Assembly: GCA_964016875.1 (NCBI GenBank) | Contig: OZ024728.1 | Location: forward strand, 8,668,272 to 8,732,271 | Direction of reading: 5' to 3' | Origin: Fallopia convolvulus | Taxonomy: Eukaryota; Streptophyta; Magnoliopsida; Caryophyllales; Polygonaceae | Length of the DNA: 64,000 nucleotides | Part shown: piece after piece, positions 23,806 through 36,600 of the stretch | Layout: every line of letters begins with the position of its first letter | Position numbering within the stretch: position 1 is the stretch's first letter | Translations under genes and position numbers: made by a program | The notes under the pieces: model-generated | What the model was told of the DNA's origin: nothing | Seen by the model: the letters and a program-made list of their open reading frames with translations, nothing else | Databases searched by the model: none

Positions 23806-25069
23806 TGATATGCTGTGTTTTGTACAGCATAACTAGGACTTTTTAGTACATATTTTTGTAGTATTTTAGGCCTTTTAGGAACATTGCTGAAGAACAGATT
23901 TAAAGGCCGAGAGTTCAGAATTATGAAGAATTTGAAGTTTTCGACGATAATGAAGGTCGCGATCGCTGCCACCCTTAGGGGCGATCGCGGTGGACGTCGC
24001 CGAGGAAGATCCAGATCGCCGAGAGGAACGCGATGAAACGAAGGCCGCGATCGCGGCTATGTTCGGTGGCGATCGCGGTTTTGAAGATCGCCGATGGAGT
24101 CGCGGTGTGAAGAAAGGCAGCGATCGCGGCTAGGTTTGGTGGCGATCGCGGCCCTGTTGGATCTGACGCGCGATTGGATTTATCCGCTTAGTTTATTATT
24201 TTATATTTTTATCTTTTTAATTCCGATTTGTTCGAGACTATATTAGGTTACTTTTCAGCCTTTGTTTCTATTCTCTCTTAGACCTAGTTTTCATAATTTT
24301 AGACTTTGGTATTTTCTCTCTTATGGAGAACTAAACTCCCTAAATTCTATTCAAGTTGAAGCTTTTCAGACTCAAGTTGTTCTGAGATTCGTCTTTACAG
24401 GTTTATTTCTACAGGTTATTTCAATTCTCTTATGCGTAATTTATATTGATTGTGTTAATTTCTTCAGGCTTAGCTAACTTGTTGGAATTAATATTATCTA
24501 TTGCTAGATCTAGGTTTTCTCGTAGCAAAGCCTAATCTTTGTAGCAACTCAATTGGTTTAGGACTCGTTGGACTAAAACAATTGAGAAGAGATTTGAATT
24601 CATGTTAATTGTTTGACTCGTTGGAATTCAATTGCATGTATCCTGCTTATCCTTGTTCTTAATGCTAATGTCCCTATTATTTATGATCGTTTCATGAGTT
24701 ATTTGGATATTAAGTTTGCATGTCTCGTTGCCATGTTATATTTATGATCAGGATAGGAATAACCAAAAGAAATAACTTGTTTGAATCTATGATCAATTGC
24801 TTGAGGAAGGAAAGTGGATGCTTGAATAGGATTGCTTTTTCCTAATTGATAAAAATCCAACTTTTTCTTTGTTTGACTACTTGCTTTGTTTGTTTCAATT
24901 ATTAGTGTTAGTTTATTAATCAAAATCCCCCCTTTGTTACTTCTTTGAGTTGATAATAATAAAACTTAGGATACAAGTGTCTCTTGGGTTCGACCCCGAC
25001 TTATCGACTATACTAGTTGATAACTAGGGAATTATTCTTGATTTGGCATCAACGACTTTAAGCCAGTCA
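23806..25069 (+). repeat. 5' LTR of the Athila-type element
   Basis: 1264 bp, TGATATGC...GCCAGTCA. Positions 23950-24155 are GC-rich and contain six copies of the palindrome GCGATCGC; the rest is AT-rich. The 71-codon frames in each LTR (24262-24477, 30714-30929) are chance openings. Confidence 0.95.
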
Positions 25070-25074
25070 AATTT

Positions 25075-25092
25075 TGGCGCCGTTGTCGGGGA
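25075..25092 (+). other. Primer-binding site of the Athila-type element
   Basis: TGGCGCCGTTGTCGGGGA lies five bases after the 5' LTR end. It is nearly the TGGCGCCGTTGCCGGGGA primer-binding site I recall as typical of Athila elements. Confidence 0.9.
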
Positions 25093-25149
25093 CACTTTTG
25101 TTTAATTCTAAGTTTTTATTGTTACCAACTCTAGTGTGGACCCTATTTT

Positions 25150-26622
25150 ATGGTCCACACTCGTGCTACTGATTCTTCTATTTTGCCTTTTGATTCAAAG
25201 ATTGAAAGGACCCTTTCCAGGTTGAGATGTGAAGCTCGGGAACTACTCCGTGAATTACCTTTCAACTTGAATTCTGCTGAAACTGAGACAATGGGAGATC
25301 GGACTTTGAAGCAGCTAACTGCTCCAAACTTTCAACAACAGCCCCTGGCTGTTCAGTTCCCTGCGCTGAATGAAGGTGTCAAGTTTGAATTGAAATCAGG
25401 GTTGATCCATCTTTTACCCCAATTCCATGGGCATGGTGGAGAAGATCCAAACAAGCATCTTGCTGAATTTGATCAGGTCTGCTCAAGTATGAAGCCTGCT
25501 GATGTAACTGAGGACCAGATCAAGCTGAGGGCGTTTCCTTTCTCTCTGAAGGATTCAGCCAATGAGTGGCTCTACTATCTTTCCCCAGGCTCCATAGATA
25601 CCTGGACTAAGATGAAAGCGGCATTCTTGGAGAAATATTTTCCTGCCACCAAACAGAACAGTCTGAAGAAGAGCCGGAGCAATATTGAACAACAGGCTGG
25701 AGAGAGCCTGTATGATTATCATGAGCGATTCAAGAGACTGTGTGCTAGCTGTCCGTATCATGGGTATTCTGATCAAGACCTGGTACTGTATTTCTTTGGT
25801 GGATTACTGGACGAAGAGCATAGAATGGTGAATGCAGCTTGTGGTGGAAGCCTGATGAACAAGACACCAGCAGATGCCCTTGAGCTCTTTTCTGAGCTAT
25901 TTGAGAACTCAAGGCAATTCAACAAAAGAACTGGCACTAAAGGAGTCAATGCTATGGACTCCTCTTCTGTTATAAGAGCTGAGATGGCGGAGTTGAAGGA
26001 TATGATGAAGAGGTTCATGATTCAAGGAACCCCTCAACAATTGAAGGCATGTGAAATTTGTGCTGATACACTTCACCCTACTGATGCCTGTCCACAACTC
26101 CAGGAACCTCAGGCTGAGGTTAATGCTGTAGGAGGCTATGGACCTTCTAGACCTCGTTTTGATCCCTATTATAATACATACAATCCAGGTTGGGCACATC
26201 ATCCAAATTTGAGATATGGGAATCAGAATCAGCCTCAATATAATCAACAAGGAGGAAATCAGCAACCTAGGCAACCTTATGTTCCTAGACCTCCAGTTCA
26301 GAGCCAAAACAACTCATCCAACGCTGAGGAGTTTATTGCAAGGTTAGCTATTACAGTAGACCAGATGGGACAAACCAATCAAGGTAGTATCAAGAATATG
26401 GAGACTCAGATCAGTCAACTGGCTACCGCAGTGAGCAAATTGGAGGCCAGAGATTTTGGAAAATTGCCAGCACAACCCATCAATCATAGGAAGAATGTGA
26501 GTGCGATCACATTACGAAGTGGAAAAGAATTGCCGAAAATTGACGAGAGATCGGAGGAATCGCAATCGCCGCCGCAACAAGGGGCGATCGCGGCTGAAGA
26601 GACCGCGATCGCGGCCCCTTAA
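25150..26622 (+). pseudogene. Athila-type gag
   Basis: A 490-codon open frame starting MVHTRATD. It carries a retrotransposon gag core (about residues 75-255; NEWLYYLSPGSIDTWTKM and SLYDYHERFKRLCASCPYH-type stretches), a short Cys-rich CEICADTLHPTDACP (zinc-knuckle-like), an Asn/Gln/Pro-rich linker and a coiled region. It ends in TAA at 26620 inside a GC-rich insert with repeated GCGATCGC. In Athila elements gag and pol are usually one long frame, so this stop and the following frame change mark decay. Gag would form the particle around the RNA. Confidence 0.85.
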
Positions 26623-26771
26623 CTGAGGCCTCGGGATTTGAGAAAATTGAGGCCGCGATCGCGCCCACTCCGGGCAGCGATCGTGGTGGCGTTGATTCCC
26701 GAAAAATTGAAGAACCGCGATCGCGGCTTCCAAACGGCGATCGCGGCCTGGCTCCAGATTTCAACGATCAA
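26623..26771 (+). repeat. GCGATCGC-rich insert between gag and protease
   Basis: A GC-rich stretch (with 26580-26622) holding five GCGATCGC copies and one variant, resembling the palindrome-rich part of this element's LTRs. It does not encode a conserved part of gag or protease and coincides with the gag stop and the frame change. Confidence 0.7.
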
Positions 26772-29568
26772 TATGTTCGTCCGGATTTCCCTTCTATGGT
26801 TTCCCAGAAGCCACCTCCTCCCTTTTCTGAAGCACTAAAAGACACAAGGAAGCCAGAGAACGACAAGGAGATCTTTGAGACGTTTTCCAAGTGTGAGGTA
26901 AATATCCCTTTGCTCAATCTGATTAAAAGCGTTCCTAGATTTGCTAAATTTCTAAAAGAGTTATGCACTATTAAGAGGAACCAAAAATTAAAAGGGAAGC
27001 AGAAAGTTAAGGTTAGTGAACATGTCTCAGCTATATTTCAAAGGTGAATGCCTAAGAAGTGCAGTGATCCAGGGATGTTCAGCATTCCCTGCATAATAGG
27101 AGACACTAAAATAGATAAAGCAATGCTTGATTTAGGTGCTTCTATTAATGTTATGCCTTATTCTGTTTATACTTCACTAGGCTTAGGACCTTTGCCTGAA
27201 ACTGGTGTTATTGTTCAATTAGCTGATAGGTCCACAGTCTACCCGAAAGGGGTTATTGAAGATGTCCTTGTCATGGTTGATAATCTGATATTCCCTGCTG
27301 ATTTTTATGTGCTTGATATGGATCATGATGTGCATGCTACACCCATTCTATTAGGACGTCCTTTCATGAAAACTGCTAGAACAAAAATTGATATGTGTAA
27401 AGGTGTCCTAACTATGGAGTTTGATGGGGAGAAATTTGAATATAGTATGGATAATGCTATAAAATACCCCCAGGATGACCATTCTCTTTGTTCTATTGAT
27501 GTAATTGATCCCATTGTACAAGATGACTTTGATACTACTTATGGTGATGAGTTACAATCTGTTTTAGAGAATGACATCACAACTTCATGCATGGATTATG
27601 ATTTGCCTGATAGATATCATGAAATCCTTGCTGATTTAAGTGTTTGCTGTGAATCTCCTGCTAATGCTTTGGCCATTGGGCCCATACCACTAACTCTCCC
27701 TAGCGAGAAGTTGCTTCCTTCTGTAGTACAGGCACCTGAAATTGAGCTTAAATAACTCCCTGCGCATTTAAAATATGCCTTCCTTGGAGATGGTGGCACT
27801 TTGCCTGTCATTATTTCTAACAAACTTTCCAGGGAGCAAGAAGAAAAATTGGTGCAGGTACTGAAAGAGCACAAGACAGCTCTAGGTTGGACTATTGTTG
27901 ACATTAAAGGGATTAGTCCCTCTACATGTATACATAGGATCCTCCTAGAGGATGGTGCTAAGCCATCCAGACAGCCACAGAGACGGCTCAACCCACCTAT
28001 GATGGAGGTAGTCAAAAAGGAGGTACTGAAGCTCCTACAGGCAGGTATGATCTATCCCATCTCTGATAGTCAGTGGGTTAGTAGAGAATGTGCATGGGGA
28101 ATTAGTCCCCACACGAGTCCAAACAGGTTGGAGAGTCTGTATTGATTACCGTAAGCTGAACACGGTAACCAGAAAAGATCACTTTCCCTTGCCATTCATT
28201 GATCAAATGCTTGAGCGACTTGCCGGTCGTTCCTATTATTGCTTTTTGGATGGCTATTCAGGGTATTTTCAGATTGTTATTGCACCGGAGGACCAAGAGA
28301 AAACGACATTTACATGTCCCTTTGGCACTTTTGCATACCGCAGAATGCCGTTCAGATTGTGTAACGCACCCGGTACGTTCCAACGGTGTATGGTAAGCAT
28401 CTTTTCTGAGTATATTGAAAATTTTATAGAGGTTTTTATGGATGACTTTATAGTACATGGAGACGACTTTGATGCCTGCTTAAACCATCTCTCCTTAGTC
28501 CTTCAAAGATGTGTAGAAACCAATTTGGTTCTAAACTCTGAGAAGTGTCACTTTATGGTTGAGCAAGGCATTGTGTTAGGTCACATAGTGTCATCCAGGG
28601 GTATTGAGGTCGATAAGGCAAAGATTGATATCATTCAGTCTTTGCCTTATCCTACTAATGTGCGTGAAGTGCGTTCTTTTCTAGGGCATGCAGGTTTCTA
28701 TCGCAGGTTTATTAAAGACTTTTCCAAGATCTCAGCCCCACTATGTAATCTGGTGAAGAAGGATACATGCAAGATTGTTGTAGGAGGGATGATTACTTTG
28801 CTTGCCAGAGAATTTGTGAGTGAGGAGAGGTTTGGACGGCCTGATAGTGTTGAGTTTAAGTTTAATGAGAACCAACTGAAGAGGGCGCATTGTTTGAAGG
28901 GATCAGCGGAGCAGGGTTATATCTGGACTTTGGGTTATCCGGATGAGGATTATTTGCGTCTTCCCAGAGCCATGCCCACTGGTCCTAGCTTAGCCTATCT
29001 ATACATCCGTTGTGATTTTGTTGTTGGGGGCGGGGTTCAGCAGGAGATGCCTGCTCCTGATGTTGAGATGGAGGACCATGATGGTCATGATGATGATGGT
29101 GGTGGGGACGGTGGAGGAGATTTGAGAGATGAGGGTCTTGATCCTGGTTTTGGTGGTGCTAGTTTTGTGCCTGGAGGTGGTGTTGGGACGTCGTCAGCTG
29201 GATGGGGTGCTAGTTCTAGTACAACACTTGTTGGTACATCTAGTTGGGCGACAGGAGGATATGCTAGTTATGGTGATGGTGGATCTGCTACTTACAAGGG
29301 TGGATATGGAGGTTATGGAGATACCTCTGCATGGGATGCTGCTGCAAGTAGAGCTGGATGGGGTGTGCATTCTGATTCCGATTGGCAGAACCGGATGTTT
29401 TGGGAGATGGGACGACTTACTGTGTCCCAGAATGAGATAGTTGCCACCCAAAGAGATATTGTAGCGCAGCAGAGAGAGTTGGCAGCTCAGCAGAGTGCTA
29501 TTGCATCCACCGTTCAGTCTATACAGCAGGTGCAGGGGCAGCACCATGAGTTTTTCAGTCACATGTAG
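26772..29568 (+). pseudogene. Athila-type protease and partial RT fused to an env-like C-terminus
   Basis: The frame resumes near 26772 (PPPPF linker), has TGA at 27045, then protease with DLGAS (about 27129) to a TAA at 27753. RT begins about 27756. Near 28085 about 30 nt are missing with a frameshift. RT then runs open with FMDDF (about 28436-28450, where YMDD-type motifs are usual) to a point near 28770. There it joins, without a stop, a tail with a Gly/Ser-rich region and a Gln-rich coiled coil (QRDIVAQQRELAAQQ) ending at 29568. RNase H and integrase are missing. The tail resembles what I recall of the C-terminus of the Athila env-like ORF. The 492-codon ORF at 28090-29568 is thus a deletion product, not a native protein. 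Confidence 0.8.
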
Positions 29569-30257
29569 CAAGGCTTTCCTGATTGGTCACAGTATCGGCC
29601 ACCAGGTCCACCACAGTGAGTCTTCTGTTTTCCCTTCCTTTATTTTTATCTGATTTGTCTTTTATTTCATTGAGGGCAATGAAAGGTTTAAGTATGGGGG
29701 AGGGAGTACTCACTATTGTATATATGTACAGATGCATTTCAGTTTTTGCATTTCAGATTTTAAAAAAAAAAAAAAAAAATTAAATCATGTGCTGAGTTGA
29801 AAACCCGAAAGGGCGGCTCAGGCAAAATTGCAGGGGCCCGGACGGCATTAGGATGGGGTAATAAGAGGCTAAAAAGAGTGAAAGTGAGTTGGTGAGCACA
29901 TCTATAGAAAAATGAAATGAGCGGTTAGGTGAAAACCCGAAAGGGCGCCTAAGCAGGATGAGTGAAAAGAAAAAAAAAGAGTGCTTAGGATCATTCTTGT
30001 TGGGGCTTGGGGTTCACTGTTATGGGTTTTTGCTTTGATCTTTGATGAATTTTTGTTATGAGTGATAGATTGTGCTAAGACTTCATTGTATGCACTTTCA
30101 TTCTTTTACTTGGGTTCGGGTTGTGAGCTTATTTTGAGTGCTTTTTAGTTTTAGATCATTTTCTCCGATTGTTGTCTGTAGACCTTTGTTGATTTGTCAT
30201 GCTTGATTTTATTTTGAGCTTACTCGAGGACGAGCAAGGTCTAAGTATGGGGGAATT
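29569..30257 (+). other. Athila-type 3' untranslated region and polypurine tract
   Basis: Contains an 18-base A run (29762-29779), two copies of GAAAACCCGAAAGGGCG (about 29799 and 29931), and ends in a purine tract with GTATGGGGGAA just before the 3' LTR. A similar GTATGGGGGAGGGAG tract lies at 29692-29706 and could be a second polypurine tract. No gene. Confidence 0.7.
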
Positions 30258-31521
30258 TGATATGCTGTGTTTTGTACAACATAACTAGGACTTTTTAGTA
30301 CATATTTTTGTAGTATTTTAGGCCTTTTAGGAGCATTGCTGAAGAACAGATTTGAAGGCCGAGAGTTCAGAATTATGAAGAATTTGAAGTTTTCAAAGAT
30401 AATGAAGGCCGCGATCGCTGCCACCCTTAGGGGCGATCGCGGTGGACGTCGCCGAGGAAGATCCAGATCGCCGAGAGGACCGCGATGACACGAAGGCCGC
30501 GATCGCGGCTATGTTCGGTGGCGATCGCGGTTTTGAAGATCACCGATGGAGTCGCGGTGTGAAGAAAGGCAGCGATCGCGGCTAGGTTTGGTGGCGATCG
30601 CGGCCCTGTTGGATCTGACGCGCGATTGGATTTATTCGCTTAGTTTATTATTTTATATTTTTATCTTTTTAATTCCGATTTGTTCGAGACTATATTAGGT
30701 TACTTTTCAGCCTTTGTTTCTATTCTCTCTTAGACCTAGTTTTCATAATTTTAGACTTTGGTATTTTCTCTCTTATGGAGAACTAAACTCCCTAAATTCT
30801 ATTCAAGTTGAATCTTTTTATACTCAAGTTGTTGTGAGATTCGTCTTTACAGGTTTATTTCTACAGGTTATTTCAATTCTCTTATGCGTAATTTATATTG
30901 ATTGTGTTAATTTCTTCAGGCTTAGCTAACTTGTTGGAATTAATATTATCTATTGCTAGATCTAGGTTTTCTCGTAGCAAAGCCTAATCTTTGTAGCGAC
31001 TCAATTGGTTTAGGACTCGTTGGACTAAAACAATTGAGAAGAGATTTGAATGCATGTTAATTGTTTGACTCGTTGGAATTCAATTGCATGTATCCTGCTT
31101 ATCCTTATTCTTAATGCTATTATCCCTATTATTTATGATCGTTTCATGAGTTGTTTGGATATTAAGTTTGCATGTCTCGTTGCCATGTTATATTTATGAT
31201 CAGGATAGGAATAACCAAAAGAAATAACTTGTTTGAATCTATGATCAATTGCTTGAGGAAGGAAAGTGGATGCTTGAATAGGATTGTTTTTCCCTAATTG
31301 ATAAAAATCCAACTTTTACTTTGTTTGACTACTTGCTTTGTTTGTTTCAATTCTTAGTGTTAGTTTATTAATCAAAATCCCCCCTTTGTTACTTCTTTGA
31401 GTTGATAATAATAAAACTTAGGATACAAGTGTCTCTTGGGTTCGACCCCGACTTACCGACTATACTAGTTGATAACTAGGGAATTATTCTTGATTTGGCA
31501 TCAACGACTTTAAGCCAGTCA
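30258..31521 (+). repeat. 3' LTR of the Athila-type element
   Basis: 1264 bp, same ends and length as the 5' LTR, differing by scattered substitutions only. It also carries six GCGATCGC copies (about 30410-30605). Confidence 0.95.
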
Positions 31522-31540
31522 CCTGGCCTCTCTTTCCTTG

Positions 31541-33087
31541 TGATGCAGCCAAAACTAACCCGCAAGCGAACGGGGTCAATTATAGTACCTCAAGTGTCGA
31601 TCCCACAAGGACCAATGTAATACCAATTGAATCTCTACTAGTAAATTAGGTCAAAATATAAAGAAGAATTGAAAATCTATAACTAAGGTAATAAATAACA
31701 AAGCAAATATATAGGATAAAAACTATGGGATAGATATGTCTAAGGTTAAGGATCACCACAACAATGTTTCAATAAATAAAATTATACTCTGCCTGAATTT
31801 ATTTGAAGGACCAACTATCTAAAATAACACTAATTCCTCTCGGACGATAAGTGCATGTTCCTAAACTCGACAAACAGTCGCTGTCGTGTAAAGCAAGTCT
31901 AATTTAGGTCCTTAAAGCTCTTTAGAGACTAGGGATAAACAAACCTAGCATTCGTTGTCGCGTTCCACTAGAATTATCCAACCCTAGAACTACTACGATA
32001 GTTGAAATTCACACAAGAGAAATTAAATTGTTGTCGCATAGATAACTCTCAAGTTCAATACCTAGGGATCTGAAAAGAACCAATTTTTAGTACTCAATCT
32101 ATCATTATCCTATTATTGTTATCTCCTGTCGGTCTCAAACCCTAATAGGAATCCTATATGCAAAAGCAATTAGGGCATAACGCAACCTAGGATCGAATCA
32201 AATATATTTTAGTTCAGGCAAAAGAATATAACTTTAATTAAATACGCATTGTATGGATCACCAAAACCCTAGAACTAGGAATTTAGCCAAGCATAATCGA
32301 AGACATAATCATAATATATAAACTAGCCAAGAATTATTCAATATAATCAAAGAGTAAAAAAACTTAGTCTCAATTATGTAGATAATCCAAATCAAAGGGC
32401 TAGAACTTGAATAACAAAACAAGTCTTCAAACAATAGCCGGCAAACTCCTACGTGAAAAACGTCCCTGGCGGCCGAACAAAGCTGAAAGTTCTCACTTAG
32501 TAGGTTTCCATACTAAGGCTCAAAATACTGTTACTTACCGGATCGGGATTATAACAAAATTTTGCATATCGAATTCTCAAAGAAATAAAATAATACCTAA
32601 GCTAATTAATTCCCCCTAGACTAAGCTATCTATCTCCTATATATATCAACGTGTCCTCTATAAATATTACATAAGTAATAACATGTTGATCATTATCAGA
32701 GACCAACCGCCACACCCAGCTTACAACAATGGGCCTCCTACTTGCTTTCATGGACCAAGGTCCAAAACAATTTAAATCACGCCTACTATTAAATCCTTCT
32801 CATCAGTGGATCCAACATGAAATTTGTAATCGAACAGAGCTTATTTGCACGAGTAGGCAACATTGAATCATCTTCCTTCGATACCTTGGGCTTAATTAAT
32901 GATGGGCTCTCCTTGTAAAATATCCTCCAAAATTCACTCTAAATTACCTGAAAAATACCAAATACGAGTGTAGATTCCGAATACAAAATAAAATAAAATA
33001 AATATAAAATAGGTAAAATATGCATGAATATGACCTAAACTAATATGCAACTAGACCCCTAAAATATGACTAAATTAGGCGTTATCA
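31541..33087 (-). mobile_element. Solo LTR (probable Athila/Tat-clade Ty3)
   Basis: 1547 bp with TG...CA ends, flanked by the exact duplication CCTTG (31536-31540 and 33088-33092). On the minus strand it starts TGATAACGCC and ends GGCTGCATCA, after a GTGGGATCGAC-containing stretch of the kind seen at the ends of Athila- and Tat-type LTRs. No internal sequence is attached. It differs from the LTRs of the neighbouring elements, so it is a separate family. Orientation is inferred from the end motifs. Confidence 0.85.
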
Positions 33088-33666
33088 CCTTGGCCTTGGC
33101 GGCGGCCTTGGCCTCGTCCACCGCCGCAACCTCGGCGGCCCGGGTCCGCCTCGTGGCCTCCGCAAGGTCCTTTTCCTTCTTCGCACATTCAGTTGCGGGT
33201 CTCGAGCCTCGCCTCCAAGGTGTCCATGTTTTTCTGGAGGAGGTTGATGCGGCTGCAGTTGTAGTTCTCAAAAAAGTGATGCTGAAAACAAGAAAAATCA
33301 AGAGATACGTTAGGAAAGAGAAGGTATGAGGCTAGAAAGCGAAGCCTACAAGAACGAAGCAAGACATACCATCGTCGAGTAGCGGAGAGCCTCGTCAGTA
33401 AGGGCGTCCTCGGAGAGAGTGTTTGCGCATGTAATCTCCTCCTTCTAGTCCTCCTTCTTCCAGTTCCTAAGTGCCCCTTTGGACGGTCCGGGGCAGTGGA
33501 ACTTCTCGGCGGGGGGCCCGTCACGAGAGAGCACCCGGCTCGCGGGGTTGGAGCTTATTACAACCTCCTTCCCTGGGGCACCTCGTTGGTTGTCCCCCTT
33601 GTGCTTCTTATTTTTCTCTTGGAGGGGGGGGGGGGGGGGCCTCCGCGTCTTTTCTTTTGGATCTGG

Positions 33667-36600
33667 TGTAACACCCCTATTTTACAACATTGGGTATTAC
33701 CGCCAGTGAGCTCGGATTTTACCGTCCAAAGTCACCCAAGGCTTTTAGAATGATATTGAACACTTAAAATGCGAAAATTAACATAATTCATAATATTAAA
33801 GGGTGCTCTCGAAAGAGACTTTGATCGTACAAACCTTCGTTACATTACTTTAACAAAATGATGTTCGATAACGAAAAACATAAAAAACTTGTTCTTGGGA
33901 CATAAACAGAAATAAACCAAAAGGTACGGAAAATACATCTTTGCGAATCTTGCCCTTCCTTCGTCTTCAGTTACGCCTTGCTCGGGTTCCTAGGTTCTGG
34001 CATAATTCGCGAGGGGCGAGAATATGTCAGACAAACATGCGGAAAAGAAGAATTAGTCTAAGAGACTAAGCAAGCGGGAACGGAACTTCCCTAGGGTAAA
34101 AGTTGGTAATGTTTAATATTCGAGGGAGATATTATCGTATGTATTTTGAAGTATAGAACTTTATGTGGGGTTTATCGTAACGAAGAATAGCGTATCCCAA
34201 GCGGAGAAAGCTCGTTAATCGAGAGAAGAGCTACTAGATTGTAGACTTCTTTTAGAGTAGAAGGTATGTTGGGAACGTTATTATTCATACAAGTTTTGAA
34301 AACCTATCGCGCTCTTGCGAACCGAGAGGCGGATCGATCATTTGAGATCAGTTCGGTTTTGATGTCTTTTAAATGTGCATTGGCACTTATCTTATATCGT
34401 GACGAAATTATTGATTACGTTAATGATTTTTACAGTGTGTGGGGGGCTTGCATGGCCCAGACCACTTAAGGGAAAACTCAATTTCCGACACTTAGCTACG
34501 GTGCCACTCATCCCTCCTTGCAATCGGAGCAGACATGGATCATGATCTTGAAAGTCGTACTTTAAGCGCACAGGCATACAACTTAGTAAGTTATATAGAG
34601 GCGTCAGGTTAATCCTGCGCCCCTCACTAGTTCGTTCGTAACCGTTCTCTTAACGAGACCGTAAACAATCAAGGCCACAACAAAACTAGCATAATGGTCC
34701 TATCAAATATTAAGTAACGGAATAACGATAACAGTGGGGTCATTATATCTAACAATCGATATTCCTAGGTTCATTTATTACTTAGCAAACAAGTTGTTCC
34801 CAACATCGAGAAATTTCACGGAATGAATTAATAAGGTAACAAGGAGAAATTCCACTTGCCTTTGCTTTTACGATAACAGACTAGCGAGATAACGGAAAGC
34901 GTTGTTCACGACTTGGAACGAAAACTCGACCTATCGACACGGAATTTTATGAACGAGCTTTAATAAGAATTTTCTTTAAATTCTTTTAACGTTTTGAAAT
35001 TCTCTTATATACTTATTACAAGAGAATAAAATTCTAAATTATTATTATAATAATTTAGGTGGGGCTAAATAAAATAATAATTTTCCTTTATTATTTTACC
35101 CTTGTAATATCCTTTTTATCCTTATAAAAATCCTTATTCTTAATACTTAATCATTTTCATTCTTGGAACCAATAATATCCTTATTTAATTTATTAGAAAA
35201 TTCTTTTATAACTTAACTTGCTATTTCCTTAATATAAATAAGTAAGGAAATCCTTATGAAAAACATATGATATAATTTTCAACCTTAGAAGGTATATTGA
35301 ATTTATAATATTCTTAGGATTGTAAAAAGTCTATTATGACCTTATAAACATATCTTAGTATTATTATAATATTATCTTTTATCAATAATATCCATAACAT
35401 TACTTATAATATTATCTTCTATCAAGTGATATTTTATTATAACATGATCTCATTAAAATCCTCATTTAAATATACAAGTAATATTAAGTATAGATAATAA
35501 TATTACTAGGCCTCCTTTTTAGTATTTTCCATAATTAGATCTTTCTAGAAAATCTATATAGTAAACTTTCTATAAATATAGTATGATATTAAAATAATCT
35601 TATTACCTTATTTACATAAATTCTCCCATATCTTTAGTTTATAAAAAATATAATATAATGATGTCTTAAACTTTTATTTTATAATCAAAAGTATATAATT
35701 ATGATAACTTAGATCAAGATATATTATCTTTTCTATTTTAAATATCTTTTCATGCAAGACAACTTTTAACAACTTGGCAATATAAATATTTTATTATATA
35801 TCACATTATTATCATATCTACCATAGTCATTAAATAAAACTTATATCTTTAAAATCTCTACACTTAGAGATATGCCATATTATAATATCTCTTTATATTC
35901 TTCTAACAAGGTATTATTCAATAATCAAAAACTACAAACTTTAAAATAATAACTTTATATAAAATACTTTTATATGAGATCTTAATATGTCTTTCAATTT
36001 ATGACATGAATTAAATATTAAGTAGGATAAAAACTTACCAAATATACTTATAATTTCTTTAATTGATTTATTCCTTTTCCTCAACTAACAAGATCTCAAA
36101 CTAATATTTTTATTAGATTCAATCTTGTAAGCTAACAATAATAATGAGAAGCTATTTATTTTATTAAAATCGATTAAAACCATTTAGTTAAAATTAACAT
36201 GGTTTAATTAAATTAATTAAAATAAAAGGGATAAGATTATACCCTAAGATTTGCTTTCTGTATTATAGAACAACAGAGGAGTGCACAGGGGAGGGGCGGC
36301 GAGCAGGGCAGCGAGCAAGACGGCGACGGGGGCGGTTGCTCCGGCGGCTGGTGGTGGCCGGCGGTTGCTCCGGCGGGCTAGTGGTGGTCGGCGGTTGCAT
36401 AAGGGAGGAAAAAGGGGAGTTTGAAGGTGCTCCAATGGTGTTTTTGAGGGGGAAAATAGAATTTGGGAGGTTGATTTCTTTGGAACTTGCTAGTAGAGAG
36501 GAGAAGAGATGAATGGATGATTGTGTGAGTTTGAAGGAGAGTTGAGCCTCTTTATATAGGCAAAGGGAGGGGGCTTGGTGATCCATGTCATTGATGATGC

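Larger units (their letters stand above)
23806..31521 (+). mobile_element. Athila-type Ty3/gypsy element with internal deletion
   Basis: Two LTRs of identical length, 1264 bp (23806-25069 and 30258-31521), are flanked by the exact duplication CCTGG (23801-23805 and 31522-31526). A PBS follows the 5' LTR and a polypurine tract (AGTATGGGGGAA, about 30244-30255) precedes the 3' LTR. The interior holds gag, protease, most of RT, then an in-frame join to a C-terminal env-like region. RNase H and integrase are absent. At 7.7 kb it is shorter than the 10-12 kb I recall for full Athila elements. Hand comparison gives roughly 28 LTR substitutions, about 2.2%, younger than the surrounding Tat element. 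It could not move without help. Confidence 0.93.

Noticed and set aside
23957..24149. GCGATCGC as a cyanobacterial HIP1 signature
   Set aside because: The octamer is the HIP1 motif of cyanobacteria, but here it is confined to one LTR retrotransposon in plant DNA. The identity is coincidental.
24262..24477. 71-codon ORF found in both Athila LTRs (also 30714-30929)
   Set aside because: Its conservation only reflects LTR duplication. It has substitutions without coding bias and no known domain.
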